Assembly: GCF_001895025.1 (NCBI RefSeq)
Contig: NZ_BCXI01000047.1
Coordinates: forward strand, 1-57,852
DNA length: 57,852 nucleotides
DNA from: Rhodococcus zopfii NBRC 100606 = JCM 9919
GTDB taxonomy: Bacteria > Actinomycetota > Actinomycetes > Mycobacteriales > Mycobacteriaceae
Direction of reading: 5' to 3'
The notes under the pieces are model-generated. The model saw only the letters and a list, made by a program, of their open reading frames with translations, ran no database searches and was not told the DNA's origin. Each line of letters begins with the position of its first letter. Positions within the stretch are counted from its first letter, which is position 1. This document shows positions 35,958 through 44,771 of this stretch, one piece after another. The translations under genes were made by a program, and so were the position numbers.

Positions 35958-37463
35958 TCAGTTGCTGAGGAAGCTGGGAATGGTGGTGTGGTCGGGGGCG
36001 ATGACTCCCACGCCGAGGGAGGCCGCGAACGCTGCGGCCTGCCAGCACCACGAGCGGCGGATCGTCAGTCGGCTCTGACGCGAGAGGTCCTCGACCAGGG
36101 CGTCGATCTTCGGCACATCGGAGCTGCCGGCCGGTTCGGTCACGGTCACCAGCACCCCGAAGCGCACCATCCCGGCGCCACGGGCCTGTTCCATACGGGC
36201 CTGGGCCGTGGCCGCCAGCTCGATCTGCGACTTCGCCGAACCGATCGATCCGTTCTTGAGCGACCCACCATGTGCTTCGGCCATCGCGTTGCGGTAGTCG
36301 CTGTCAGCGATGTCGGTAGCTTCCCCGGCCGAATGCGGCCGATAGATCACCGAGACCCGCTTGAGCGGCACCGCCTCGTTCGGGGCCAACAGGCGCTGCA
36401 GCACCCGCTCGGTCACCGCCCCCTTGGGCGCTTCACGCATCTCCCAGGTCACCGACACCGCACCGTCGTGGACGTATTTGCCGCCGTCGGCGCTCTCCAG
36501 GGCAGTACGGGGACCGCAGTCCTCCCAGGTCAACCCCGTGCCCTCGCCGGAGTACACGCCGGCTTCCACATCGACGAGCGAGGCCGGGTCATAGGAGCGG
36601 CGCACGAACGCCATGATCTCGTCGGCATCCATCGGCGAGCAGGGCACACCGGAGCGTGCTGCCGACGCCGTCAGACCGGGCAGACGCCGGCCGAGTTCGA
36701 CAGCCTGCTCGGAAGGGTCCTGTTTGCGTTCGGTGGTCTTGGCCTCGAAGGTGATCGCGATCCTCGCTGCGAGGCGGATACCGCCGGAGGTCAAGCCGGT
36801 GGCGAGCTGGTAGGCCGCATCGCGGGCCAGCTGCGGGGCATCGGCGCGGGTGTTCTGGTGCACCGTCTCGTACAGCTCGATGCCGGTCTCGGGCAGCGTC
36901 TCGACGGTGGTGACCACCGCGAGGATGTCCGAGGTCTCACCGGCCCCGGACAAAAACTGTGCCCAGTTGCCGACATAGTGGTCGATCACGTCCTGGTCGA
37001 CGGCTTCGGCGCCTTGGGGATAGGCGTCGAAGACGACGGTGTAGGCACCCCGGCTGGGCATGTGGATCATGCCGAAGGTGCGCCCGTCGGAGTCGATGCC
37101 TTCGTAGAGCTCGGTCTCGCCGAGCACGCCGGGAAGACGGTAGGCCCGCCCGGGAACGCGGGAGAACGTGCCCGAAGCGTAGGCGTGCTCACCGCGGCGG
37201 CGGCCGCGCCAGAACTGGAATCGCATCAGTGCCCTTTCGTAGCCGGAGCGGCCGTCACGGGAGATGACCAGGGGGATGAAGCACACGATCACCGGGATGG
37301 CCAGCAGCAATGCGACCGTCATGCCGAGGAACAGACCCGCGATGATGACGGCCGCTGCAGCGAGGATCGCCGCGACCGAGGTGCCGAAGGTGGCTCCGAG
37401 CAGGCCGGTGCTGCGGGGCCGGCGCCAGTTGCCGTAGGTGTTGAATGTCGGCTCGTTGCTCAC
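35958..37463 (-). CDS. SCO6880-family conjugation protein
   Basis: The 501-residue protein has two transmembrane segments near residues 20-65 (GTSVAAILAAAAVIIAG, MTVALLLAIPVIVCFIP). A PrgI/VirB3-like start and a soluble part resembling the N-terminal domain of VirB4 follow (YTVVFDAY, RLAARIAITFEAK). SCO6880 proteins occur with VirB4 ATPases in actinobacterial conjugation systems and probably form one unit with them. The GTG start overlaps the VirB6-like stop as GTGA. Confidence 0.85.
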   Translation of the reverse strand: MSNEPTFNTYGNWRRPRSTGLLGATFGTSVAAILAAAAVIIAGLFLGMTVALLLAIPVIVCFIPLVISRDGRSGYERALMRFQFWRGRRRGEHAYASGTFSRVPGRAYRLPGVLGETELYEGIDSDGRTFGMIHMPSRGAYTVVFDAYPQGAEAVDQDVIDHYVGNWAQFLSGAGETSDILAVVTTVETLPETGIELYETVHQNTRADAPQLARDAAYQLATGLTSGGIRLAARIAITFEAKTTERKQDPSEQAVELGRRLPGLTASAARSGVPCSPMDADEIMAFVRRSYDPASLVDVEAGVYSGEGTGLTWEDCGPRTALESADGGKYVHDGAVSVTWEMREAPKGAVTERVLQRLLAPNEAVPLKRVSVIYRPHSAGEATDIADSDYRNAMAEAHGGSLKNGSIGSAKSQIELAATAQARMEQARGAGMVRFGVLVTVTEPAGSSDVPKIDALVEDLSRQSRLTIRRSWCWQAAAFAASLGVGVIAPDHTTIPSFLSN

Positions 37464-39037
37464 TGTTCGAAGCCCCCTCGGTTGAACTGGTGATCGGCTC
37501 CTGTCGCCACAGGCGCATCGAAGCCGGAGTGACCGGAACCGCCCGCTCCAGAACTGCCGGACGCAGCGGCGCCGGGGCTGCCCGAGTCGTTGCCCTGCGG
37601 GCCACCACTGCCGACGGCGGCGCTGCCGCCGGCGGACGGAGTTCCGTTCTGATTGCCGCCTGCCTGTCCACCCCCGGCACCCCCTGCGGCACCGAAACCC
37701 GACGGGGTAGCCCCACTCGGAGAATTCGAGATGCTCGATGAGGTGGTGCTGGTGGTCGCTACGCCGGATGCTGCGCCGCTGGCACCGCCGGTGGCGATCA
37801 TCCCGCCGACCTTCGCGCCGACTGCGGCCGCGCCGGCGGCTGCGGCCAGGCCGCTGCCGCCGCCCCCCAGTGCGCCGACGTTCGGGACGATCAACCGCAT
37901 CAGGGCGGGCAGCACCAGCGCCGCAGCGCACAAGGTGATGACCCCGGACAGGGCCATGAACCCGTCGCCGTTCTCGGGGTCGGTGATGGTCGGGGTGGCT
38001 TCGAGGAACAGGATCGCCGAGACCCCGATCACGAACGCCCCGACCGGTTTGACCAGCAAGAACGCGATCGTCCAGGCCAGCATCTTCTCGTATGCCTGGC
38101 TGCCGACCTTGGTGCCTCCGGCCGCGCCGGCGATCGGCAGCGCCGCTGCCATGAGCACGAGAATGCCGGTGCGCAGCAGCATCAAGAACGCCATCATCAA
38201 CCCGCCGAGCATGCCGATGATGCCGATCAGAAACAGCAGGCCCACCCCGGCCGGACCCGAATACAGGTAGATCGAGACCATCGCTTCGGCCAGTCGGGAC
38301 GGGTCGGAGCCGACCGCACTGTCCATGAACCACGCCGAAATCTGGTCCGACAGTTCGGTGCCGAGCACGATCAGCGTCGATGCTCCCCCGGCGAGCAACG
38401 CCGCACGGCCCATCTGCTTGAGGCCCTCTTCCGAGGTGTCGCGGATCGCGCCGGAGCGGGCCAGTGCCAGCCGGCCGCCGAGCAGGATCAGAGACAACGA
38501 CAGGGCCGCGACCTGGATGTAGAAGGTGTAGTCGTTGACTGTCGCTACCGTCGTCTGGAAGGTGTCCCCGTCCATTTCGGTGCTGGTGATCCACCATCCG
38601 AGCGCGAACTTCAGCACCGCGACACCCGCGTTGCCGATCCACAGCGCCGTCTTCTCGACCGCACCCTCAGCGACGCCCCCGGCGACATCTTCGATCGTGC
38701 CGATACCTGCATCGACCGCGGTGCCGACCGCGTCCCCGCAGCTGGGCAGGTCCACGTCGCCGATCTGATTGGCGATCCAGCCACCCACGGTGCCGGCCAG
38801 CATTCCACCCGGGGTGCAGGTCAACGTGCCGAGGGTGGTCTCCAGCTGCTCGAGTCCTGTGGCTTCCTCGTCGTCGACCTGGGACGAGTCGTCAGTAGCC
38901 GGAGTGAGGGAGGAATCCGTCTCCTGCGCTGCTGCGGTGTGTGCTCCCACGAGGGCGAGGACACCGACAACACACGTCACGGCGACAACCTTGATCAGTG
39001 CTGTCCACAAGCTGCGGGTCACCACCATTGTTGCCAC
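37460..39037 (-). CDS. VirB6/TrbL-like polytopic channel protein
   Basis: The 525-residue protein has a signal-like N-terminal helix and then several transmembrane segments between about residues 120 and 375 (IQVAALSLSLILLGGRLAL, VGLLFLIGIIGMLGGLM, TGILVLMAAALPIAGAAGG). A Gly/Ala/Ser-rich C-terminal tail of about 130 residues follows. This layout is that of VirB6/TrbL channel proteins. The start may be GTG 39037 or ATG 39028; both lie inside the end of the preceding gene. Confidence 0.82.
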   Translation of the reverse strand: MATMVVTRSLWTALIKVVAVTCVVGVLALVGAHTAAAQETDSSLTPATDDSSQVDDEEATGLEQLETTLGTLTCTPGGMLAGTVGGWIANQIGDVDLPSCGDAVGTAVDAGIGTIEDVAGGVAEGAVEKTALWIGNAGVAVLKFALGWWITSTEMDGDTFQTTVATVNDYTFYIQVAALSLSLILLGGRLALARSGAIRDTSEEGLKQMGRAALLAGGASTLIVLGTELSDQISAWFMDSAVGSDPSRLAEAMVSIYLYSGPAGVGLLFLIGIIGMLGGLMMAFLMLLRTGILVLMAAALPIAGAAGGTKVGSQAYEKMLAWTIAFLLVKPVGAFVIGVSAILFLEATPTITDPENGDGFMALSGVITLCAAALVLPALMRLIVPNVGALGGGGSGLAAAAGAAAVGAKVGGMIATGGASGAASGVATTSTTSSSISNSPSGATPSGFGAAGGAGGGQAGGNQNGTPSAGGSAAVGSGGPQGNDSGSPGAAASGSSGAGGSGHSGFDAPVATGADHQFNRGGFEQ

Positions 39038-39858
39038 CCGTCCGCCGAGAGGGATTCGTACTCGACACCGAGAGCGGTGGAATCGGCCTGGAGCACCCAG
39101 CCGGTGCCCTCACGCCAGACCATCGGGATCTTTGAGACCGCGATCTGGGTCGAGCCATTGGGGCGTTCGACGGTGTAGCCGAACTTCACCAGAGTCAGAT
39201 CAGGGTTGAACAGCACGTTGACCATCGGCATCACCGACGCCGGCGTGTCGTCAGCAATCCCCAGAGCGGAGAACTCGCCCTTCGGGTCCGACACCAGTCC
39301 CGCCTCAGTCGCCATTTTCAGCCGGTTCCCGCCCGCGTAGGCATAGCCGAAGTAGTGGGCTGCTGCGAGTGCCGCTCCTTGCGCGGTGCGAGAGAACCCG
39401 GTGGCGACACCGTTGTCGGTGAACGCGGTGGGGCCATCGGAGGTCGAGAACGGAAGGTCCATGTTCCCGTGGATGCGCTGGAGCATCACCCCGCTAGGGG
39501 CCTGGTCCGCCGGACGGTTCGAGCTGGCCAGGGTGTCGGACAGGATCACGCCGTGGGGCTCGAGCGGCACGTAGATAACACGGTTGCCTTTGTCGAAGAC
39601 CGGGTCCGGCTCGAACAGTCCGTCCTTGTCCTGGGCGGTGGCGCTACTGCCGGTGGTCGGATCGAGAGAGACCAACGGCTCTGCGTCCTCGCCTCGGAAG
39701 ACCATCACCAGGCTGACCACGACACCGACGACGACGATGATGGCCACCGCCGCCAAGCCGATGGTGAGTTTGGTGGCCGACGATGCGCGTTCGTTCTCGG
39801 CGTCGAGCGAGGGAGTGTGCTTCTCGTGGGTCGAGTCGGTGGTGTTCTGCTCGGTCAC
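39019..39858 (-). CDS. membrane-anchored conjugation protein with QGAALAA motif
   Basis: The 279-residue protein has an N-terminal cytoplasmic stretch, one transmembrane helix (LTIGLAAVAIIVVVGVVVSLVMVF, marked here by position about 26-48) and a large outer domain. The domain contains GFSRTAQGAALAAAHYFGY, the same signature as the lipoprotein encoded next (GFSHTPQGAALAAI), so the two are paralogues. GTG 39858 has GAGGAGA upstream and overlaps the preceding stop. The layout resembles VirB8-type assembly proteins, but homology is not claimed. Confidence 0.75.
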   Translation of the reverse strand: MTEQNTTDSTHEKHTPSLDAENERASSATKLTIGLAAVAIIVVVGVVVSLVMVFRGEDAEPLVSLDPTTGSSATAQDKDGLFEPDPVFDKGNRVIYVPLEPHGVILSDTLASSNRPADQAPSGVMLQRIHGNMDLPFSTSDGPTAFTDNGVATGFSRTAQGAALAAAHYFGYAYAGGNRLKMATEAGLVSDPKGEFSALGIADDTPASVMPMVNVLFNPDLTLVKFGYTVERPNGSTQIAVSKIPMVWREGTGWVLQADSTALGVEYESLSADGWQQWW

Positions 39859-40460
39859 TTGCGGGTCTCCTCGAGGTTGACCAGCTCCGACGGCACTTCG
39901 TCGAGAGCGGTGATGGTGGCGGCGGTCTCGCTGGGCAGGTTCAATCGCCAGTCGTCGTCGACCCACACCACTTGGGTGGTCGAGGATGCGAGCGAGTCAT
40001 CGGAGAAGCGCTGCACGACACTGACGGTGGCGGCGGTGTCGCTGTAGTCGTCGATGGTGTAGCCGACGATGGTCGGCACCATCTCGGGGTCGGTTCCCGA
40101 AATCTCCACCAGGGCGCGGTGGGCGGCGTACAGGTCGCGGCCTTCGCCGGGTGCGGCGACACCGGCCAGGATCTGGGGCCAGGTGCGATCGGAGGCGGTG
40201 GACAGTTGCACCGACTGGGTGATCGCCGCCAGCGCCGCTCCCTGTGGGGTGTGGCTGAATCCGGCGAAGGGTTCCCATTCACCATTGCTGGGGCCGTCGG
40301 TGGTGCCGATCGGCACCTCGATGCCGCCGACGGTGATCCACCGGTTGATCTGCGGTGGATCGGTGATCGACAGCTCGGACTCGGGGGTGTGCGATCCTCC
40401 GCAGCTGGTGGCAACCAACGCCACCGCGACCATTGCTGCTCGCGCCCACCGACGCATCAT
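39855..40460 (-). CDS. lipoprotein paralogue with QGAALAA motif
   Basis: The 201-residue protein begins with a lipoprotein signal (AVALVATSCGG). Its outer domain shares GFSHTPQGAALAA and a C-terminal NTF2-like strand pattern (YSDTAATVSVVQRF, STTQVVWVDDDWRL) with the next gene product. ATG 40460, with GAGGAG upstream, overlaps the preceding stop as ATGA. A matched pair, one lipid-anchored and one membrane-spanning, suggests they interact in the outer part of the channel. Confidence 0.75.
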   Translation of the reverse strand: MMRRWARAAMVAVALVATSCGGSHTPESELSITDPPQINRWITVGGIEVPIGTTDGPSNGEWEPFAGFSHTPQGAALAAITQSVQLSTASDRTWPQILAGVAAPGEGRDLYAAHRALVEISGTDPEMVPTIVGYTIDDYSDTAATVSVVQRFSDDSLASSTTQVVWVDDDWRLNLPSETAATITALDEVPSELVNLEETRK

Positions 40461-40831
40461 CGTTCGTTCTCCTCGTTGCCGGATTGCTGTTGCTGTTGCA
40501 TCTGTTCGAGCTGGTCGATGACCGTCGGGGAATGGCCGCTTCCGATCTGCTGGGCTTGGGGCCCTTGGGCGGTGGCCAGCAGGATCGTGGCGATGGTCGC
40601 GGCCACGCCGCCGGCGAGGATCGCACCGATGTTCGCCGCGACGAACTCTGCGGCGGTGGGGGATTCGATGCCGGCACCGTGCTTGTGGTCCCAGGCCAGC
40701 CGTCCGCCGACGAAGATCACTTTGGCCACGCACAGGATGAAGACGATCCCGGCCGCGTAACCGAGCAGCGTTTGGAAGCCGTCGACGACCTCGCCGGGAA
40801 GGGGCACGACCCCTTGGGCGGATACCTGCAT
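40457..40831 (-). CDS. small two-helix membrane protein, VirB2/TrbC-like
   Basis: The 124-residue protein has transmembrane helices near residues 22-45 (LLGYAAGIVFILCVAKVIF) and 68-88 (NIGAILAGGVAATIATILLA), and a Gln-rich tail. Size and topology match pilin-like VirB2/TrbC subunits and the protein encoded just upstream, so the cluster carries two such subunits. Confidence 0.7.
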   Translation of the reverse strand: MQVSAQGVVPLPGEVVDGFQTLLGYAAGIVFILCVAKVIFVGGRLAWDHKHGAGIESPTAAEFVAANIGAILAGGVAATIATILLATAQGPQAQQIGSGHSPTVIDQLEQMQQQQQSGNEENER

Positions 40832-40846
40832 CGCGTAACCCCCGCC

Positions 40847-41140
40847 CTATGCCGCAGAGGTGACGGCGCCGAGGATCTGGTTCGCCGAGATCGCCACGAT
40901 CGCACCGACGAGCGAGCCGACGAGCATCTTCGGCGAGTCCCCCGAGCCGTGCTGCCACTTCTCCCACGCGAACTTGCCGCCGGAGAAGATCAGGGCTGCC
41001 ACGCAGGCGAGCGTGACGCCCCACAGCAGCCAGTTCAGCAGCTTGAGCAGGCCGTTCGCGCCCGGAGGCACTTCCGGGTTGATGTCGAAGTTGACCGAAC
41101 CTTGCGCCAGATACGCAACGTCCACGACGGTCTGGATCAT
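40847..41140 (-). CDS. small two-helix membrane protein, VirB2/TrbC-like
   Basis: The 97-residue protein has helices near residues 37-55 (NWLLWGVTLACVAALIFSG) and 74-94 (LVGSLVGAIVAISANQILGAV). The loop GKFAWEKWQHG parallels GRLAWDHKHG in the 40457 gene product, indicating a duplicated pilin-like gene. ATG 41140 overlaps the preceding stop as ATGA. Confidence 0.72.
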   Translation of the reverse strand: MIQTVVDVAYLAQGSVNFDINPEVPPGANGLLKLLNWLLWGVTLACVAALIFSGGKFAWEKWQHGSGDSPKMLVGSLVGAIVAISANQILGAVTSAA

Positions 41141-41733
41141 GAGTGTGTCCCTCCGGGTGATGACTGCACCGACCACAAGGTCGGCAGGGCGGATTGGAGT
41201 GCTGTGACGATGCCGACGCCGGCAGCGATCACGTCCTCGGGAACGTCGATGACCGCTCCCTTGGTCTGGATGGGCACGCCGTCGAGGGCACGCCAGGTGG
41301 GAAGGCTCGACCGGGCGGCCGAGGCCAGGAAGCGATGCCAGCCGATCGACCAGTGCGCAGCCACTGCGCCGGTGACGATCGAACGCAGTTGGCGCACCTG
41401 CTTCGGCGGCGGACCGGCGGCGTTGGCCACGGTGACCAGCCCGAGCAGCTCGCAGGCCAGGCCGCGGTTGCGGTGTTCGAGGATCAGATCGTGGGCGCTG
41501 GACAGGCCCTGGATGGTTTCGCGGCAGACGACCACCACATAGGGCGATTCGATCTCTCGGGCATTCCCGCACGGCCACTGACGCTGCGCGTCGTCGGCGA
41601 AGCTCCAGTACCGGGCCAGGGTGGACACGCCGGATCCGCCGTGCGCGCCGAGCAACCACACCGCAGGTCCGGGAGTGGCCACCGGGTACGGCTCGATACG
41701 AGCGTCGGCGCTGGTGTGTTCGCGGATGCTCAT
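41137..41733 (-). CDS. degenerate P-loop protein (DUF6668-like)
   Basis: The 198-residue protein contains VWLLGAHGGSGVSTLARYW near residues 24-43, a MinD/ParA-type P-loop in which the invariant Lys before Ser/Thr is Val. Further strands (YVVVVCRETIQGL, ACELLGLVTVANAAGP) fit a MinD-like fold. Proteins of this kind accompany ParA-like proteins in actinobacterial conjugation clusters. Loss of the Lys suggests it does not hydrolyse ATP. It overlaps both neighbours by four bases. Confidence 0.7.
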   Translation of the reverse strand: MSIREHTSADARIEPYPVATPGPAVWLLGAHGGSGVSTLARYWSFADDAQRQWPCGNAREIESPYVVVVCRETIQGLSSAHDLILEHRNRGLACELLGLVTVANAAGPPPKQVRQLRSIVTGAVAAHWSIGWHRFLASAARSSLPTWRALDGVPIQTKGAVIDVPEDVIAAGVGIVTALQSALPTLWSVQSSPGGTHS

Positions 41734-42509
41734 GCCAGCTCCCCCGCCCCGGCGTGCTGGCCGTCGGTGTCGCGGTCGCCGGCCTCGATGCGGCCGAAAG
41801 CGTCGAGTACATCGGTCCAGGCATCGATCGACTCGACCGACAGGCGGCGATGGTCGACGGTGCCGGGGCGAGCCAAGTTCGCATCGAACGGCACTTCGAC
41901 GAACGCGGCGACCAGTGGGGACAGTGCGTCGCGGATCGGGGTCAGATCGACCACTCTCTGCGGGAGCTGGTGTGAGATCGCCACCACCGTGTGGGAGAGC
42001 ACGTCGCGTCCGTAGGTGCGCACCAGCCAGTCGAGGGCGCCGCGCATCCGGGCCAGCGGTTCGGCACGGGGCGGCACCGCGACGACGATCGCAGCGCCCG
42101 CCTCGATCAACGGGGTCAGACGAGGTGACCGCACGGCGGTGCCGACATCGTGGATGCGGGCCAGATGCCGATCAGCGAGCAGGCTGTCCACCAGCACCGA
42201 ATCCGAGGATTCGCCGTGACCGCCGACGACGACGGCCCCGGCACTGCTGACGGCCATGTGGGAGCCGAGCTGGCGGATCGCCCGCGCCGGGTCGATCGGT
42301 TCGACCCCGGCGCGGTCGAGCAGGTTTCCGCCACCGACGGTGCCGTCGATCGCCGCGACCTGTGCATCGGTTCCCAGGCGCAGGGCGGTGGCCAGGCCGA
42401 GGCAGGTCGTGGTCGCGGCCGCTCCCCCGGAGCCGGCCACCACGATGGCCGAGAGGTGTTCGGGTTGCTCGATTTTCGGGCTACGGCGAAATGCAACAAC
42501 GTTGTTCAT
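41730..42509 (-). CDS. ParA/MinD-like protein with degenerate P-loop
   Basis: The 259-residue protein follows the ParA/MinD pattern: IVVAGSGGAAATTTCLGLATAL in the P-loop position (near 22-43, with no lysine), AAIDGTVGGGNL as Walker A'-like, and later strands VVAVPPR and VVAISHQLPQ. Both signature lysines of the deviant Walker A motif are missing. It may be a structural scaffold for positioning the channel, perhaps pairing with the DUF6668-like product. It is not the plasmid partition ATPase, which is encoded at 50405. Confidence 0.72.
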   Translation of the reverse strand: MNNVVAFRRSPKIEQPEHLSAIVVAGSGGAAATTTCLGLATALRLGTDAQVAAIDGTVGGGNLLDRAGVEPIDPARAIRQLGSHMAVSSAGAVVVGGHGESSDSVLVDSLLADRHLARIHDVGTAVRSPRLTPLIEAGAAIVVAVPPRAEPLARMRGALDWLVRTYGRDVLSHTVVAISHQLPQRVVDLTPIRDALSPLVAAFVEVPFDANLARPGTVDHRRLSVESIDAWTDVLDAFGRIEAGDRDTDGQHAGAGELA

Positions 42510-43561
42510 CGGTTCTCCACGTTCGCGATCTTCATGCCGCCGTCGGCGGGCATGGTGGTGATCCACTGCTTGTGGATGCCTTCGTCTCCCACGGGCGGGA
42601 ATTTCAGGAGCACATCGACCGACCAGCGGTTGGGGTCCTCGGTCGGCAGCACGGTCACGCAATGCTCGGTCCCGGCCGGAACGGCGTCGATGAAGCTCTG
42701 AATATCGCTGCCGGGCAGGACCATCAGCTCTGCGACGGCCTGGCCGTCCCGCTGGACGTAGTAGGCGTGCTCGAATGCCTGGATCACCGCCGGGCCGGAA
42801 TCGCGTCCACCGGGGCCGTTGCCGACGATCCGGTCGGGTTCGTCGACCGGGGCGCACCACAGCGGCGGCGCCGCGGTCGCGGTCGTCGAGGGGGTGGTCG
42901 AGGGCGAGGCCACTACCGAGGAGGACGGCAGCGGCGGCGCCTGTGGTTCGTCGGTGCTGCCGGTCATCGCGGTCACCACCGCAGCGGAGACCACCGCCAG
43001 CACGGCGACACCGCCGCCGACGAGCATCCAGGTGCGGGACCGATCGCCGCCCGGCTTCGCGGGAGCAGCGGCAGCGGTGTCGGTGACCGGCACGGCGGGG
43101 GCGCTGGTGGGGGCCTCGGCCGACTCGGGGGCCGGAGTCGGCCGGGGAGGGCGGGCACGGCCGATCGCGGACTTGAGACCCCCACGGCTGCGCTGCGAGA
43201 TCACCAGCGGACCTCGCGGAATGTGGACGTGCACCCAGTCCGGGGCATCGGCATAGGGATCGACCTCGGTTGCGGCATCGCCGTTGTCGGCAGGGTCGTG
43301 GGCCCCGGGATCGGGGAGAGAAGGTACGTCGGGATCGGGCTCGCCGGTGGTGTCGGCGGTGAGAATCGGTTCGAGTTCGGTCTGGATCACCACGTCGGCA
43401 TCGACCGGTTCGAGGTCCGATGCCACTACCGCGTCGGCGATGGTCTCGTCCGGGATCGGGAAGTGCAGCGATCCGGTCGCAACGGTCTCGGTCGGAGTCG
43501 GCTGCGGCCCGTAGTGCTCGGTCACGTCCGGGAAGAGTGTTCCTCGATTGTCGGTCGACAA
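42506..43561 (-). CDS. single-pass membrane protein of the conjugation cluster
   Basis: The 351-residue protein has a long acidic cytoplasmic N-terminus containing WVHVHIPRGPLVISQRSRGG near 116-135. A transmembrane helix lies near 180-205 (TWMLVGGGVAVLAVVSAAVV). A Pro/Thr-rich stretch and an outer NTF2-like domain follow (AVIQAFEHAYYVQRDGQAV). TTG 43561 is chosen as start because GACGGAGG lies five bases upstream; the frame above it runs through a hairpin. This layout suits an assembly-bridge component. Confidence 0.75.
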   Translation of the reverse strand: MSTDNRGTLFPDVTEHYGPQPTPTETVATGSLHFPIPDETIADAVVASDLEPVDADVVIQTELEPILTADTTGEPDPDVPSLPDPGAHDPADNGDAATEVDPYADAPDWVHVHIPRGPLVISQRSRGGLKSAIGRARPPRPTPAPESAEAPTSAPAVPVTDTAAAAPAKPGGDRSRTWMLVGGGVAVLAVVSAAVVTAMTGSTDEPQAPPLPSSSVVASPSTTPSTTATAAPPLWCAPVDEPDRIVGNGPGGRDSGPAVIQAFEHAYYVQRDGQAVAELMVLPGSDIQSFIDAVPAGTEHCVTVLPTEDPNRWSVDVLLKFPPVGDEGIHKQWITTMPADGGMKIANVENR

Positions 43562-43581
43562 AGTGTCCTCCGTCGTCGGGT

Positions 43582-43610
43582 GGTGGGGGCGGGGCGTGCC
43601 CGCCCCCACC
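43582..43610 (-). terminator. strong hairpin inside the conjugation cluster
   Basis: GGTGGGGGCGGG (43582-43593) pairs with CCCGCCCCCACC (43599-43610). It lies between the gene ending at 43629 and the TTG start at 43561. Lacking a T-run, it may only reduce transcription, so that the first two genes are expressed more strongly than the rest. Confidence 0.55.
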
Positions 43611-43628
43611 GAAAGCTGGTCGAGCAGG

Positions 43629-44741
43629 TCAGGCCGGCACGATGCCGTCGCCGATCGCGGTCGAGATCATCTCGGCGGCAGTGCCGGCCGAACCGCCGAA
43701 GAAGGTGTCCAGAGCGCTGTCCACACCGGCGATCACGCCTTCACCACCGGGCTGGACCTCGACCCACTCACGGACCTGCGAATCGACCTGCGGAGCGGTC
43801 TGCACGACGTTCTGAACTGCGTCGGCGGCGGCCTGTCCGACCGGGCCGGAGGACTGCCACTGCTCGACCGTGGAACCGGCCTGCTCGGTGAGCACGTCTT
43901 CACCCACGTCCGGCAGCTCCACCTCGATGGGCTGACCTTCGTCGTCACCGGCACCGAAGGCGGTTCCGGCAGCCAGACCGGCCGCGCCACCGAGCACTGC
44001 GCCGGGAACCGCGCCGACCGCAGCGCCGATCGCTGCTCCGGCTGCGGTACCGGCGACACCGGTAGTGACCTCGGGCAGCACCGGGATCGGCAGCGGCACC
44101 ACACCACCGGCGGTGGCACCGGCGATACCGCCGATGGTGCCGCCGATCAGGGCACCGGGAACGGCACCGGCCGCCCCGCCGGCTGCCGCACCGGCCACCG
44201 TCGCGCCGATCTGAGCAGCAGCGACACGATCGGCACGGCTGGCTTCGATACCGATCGACTTGTAGAACGTCGCCACGTCCGACCGGATCAGACCGGCGGT
44301 GTTGTTGGTGCGCTCCCGGTCGTCGTCGGTGACCCAATTCGGCTGGTTGAAGTGGACATCGCCGATCATGATCTTCTCGGGCGGAGCGATGTAGATCGGT
44401 TCCGGCTCGACCGGCTGCGGGGCACGCAGCTCCAGCGGGTTGATCGGCGCCGGAGTGGACTGCCGCTCATAGCGGTTGGTGTCGTAGTTGTAGTCCGGCA
44501 GCGGCGCGTACTCGCGCTGCTGCGCCGGCGGCGGGGTCCAGTAGATCTGCTTGGCCGGCGGCTTCGGCGCGCTGGTGGTGCCGCCCTGAGTGGACGGTGC
44601 CGGGGTGGTCACCCCGCCCTGCGAGGGCAGCTCGACCGGAGCTGCCCAGGCCACACCGGTGCCCGCTGCCACGATCGCGGCGGCCGTGGCAGGCACGACG
44701 CTCGCCTTGGCGATCCGTGACGGCCTGTGATGCTTGCTCAT
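43629..44741 (-). CDS. exported glycine-zipper 'insoluble domain' protein
   Basis: The 370-residue protein has a signal peptide (residues 1-33, cleaved after AWA) and a Pro/Gln-rich stretch. A long Gly/Ala segment with repeated GAVPGALIGG and GAVLGGAAG patterns (about 175-265) follows; such glycine zippers insert into membranes. Proteins with this make-up are annotated as insoluble domain proteins in Rhodococcus and Nocardia. It is probably an envelope or pore component of the conjugation system. Its neighbour is the cutinase gene. Confidence 0.7.
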   Translation of the reverse strand: MSKHHRPSRIAKASVVPATAAAIVAAGTGVAWAAPVELPSQGGVTTPAPSTQGGTTSAPKPPAKQIYWTPPPAQQREYAPLPDYNYDTNRYERQSTPAPINPLELRAPQPVEPEPIYIAPPEKIMIGDVHFNQPNWVTDDDRERTNNTAGLIRSDVATFYKSIGIEASRADRVAAAQIGATVAGAAAGGAAGAVPGALIGGTIGGIAGATAGGVVPLPIPVLPEVTTGVAGTAAGAAIGAAVGAVPGAVLGGAAGLAAGTAFGAGDDEGQPIEVELPDVGEDVLTEQAGSTVEQWQSSGPVGQAAADAVQNVVQTAPQVDSQVREWVEVQPGGEGVIAGVDSALDTFFGGSAGTAAEMISTAIGDGIVPA

Positions 44742-44771
44742 CAGTGGTTCTCTCTTCTGTCGAGGCGTGAA

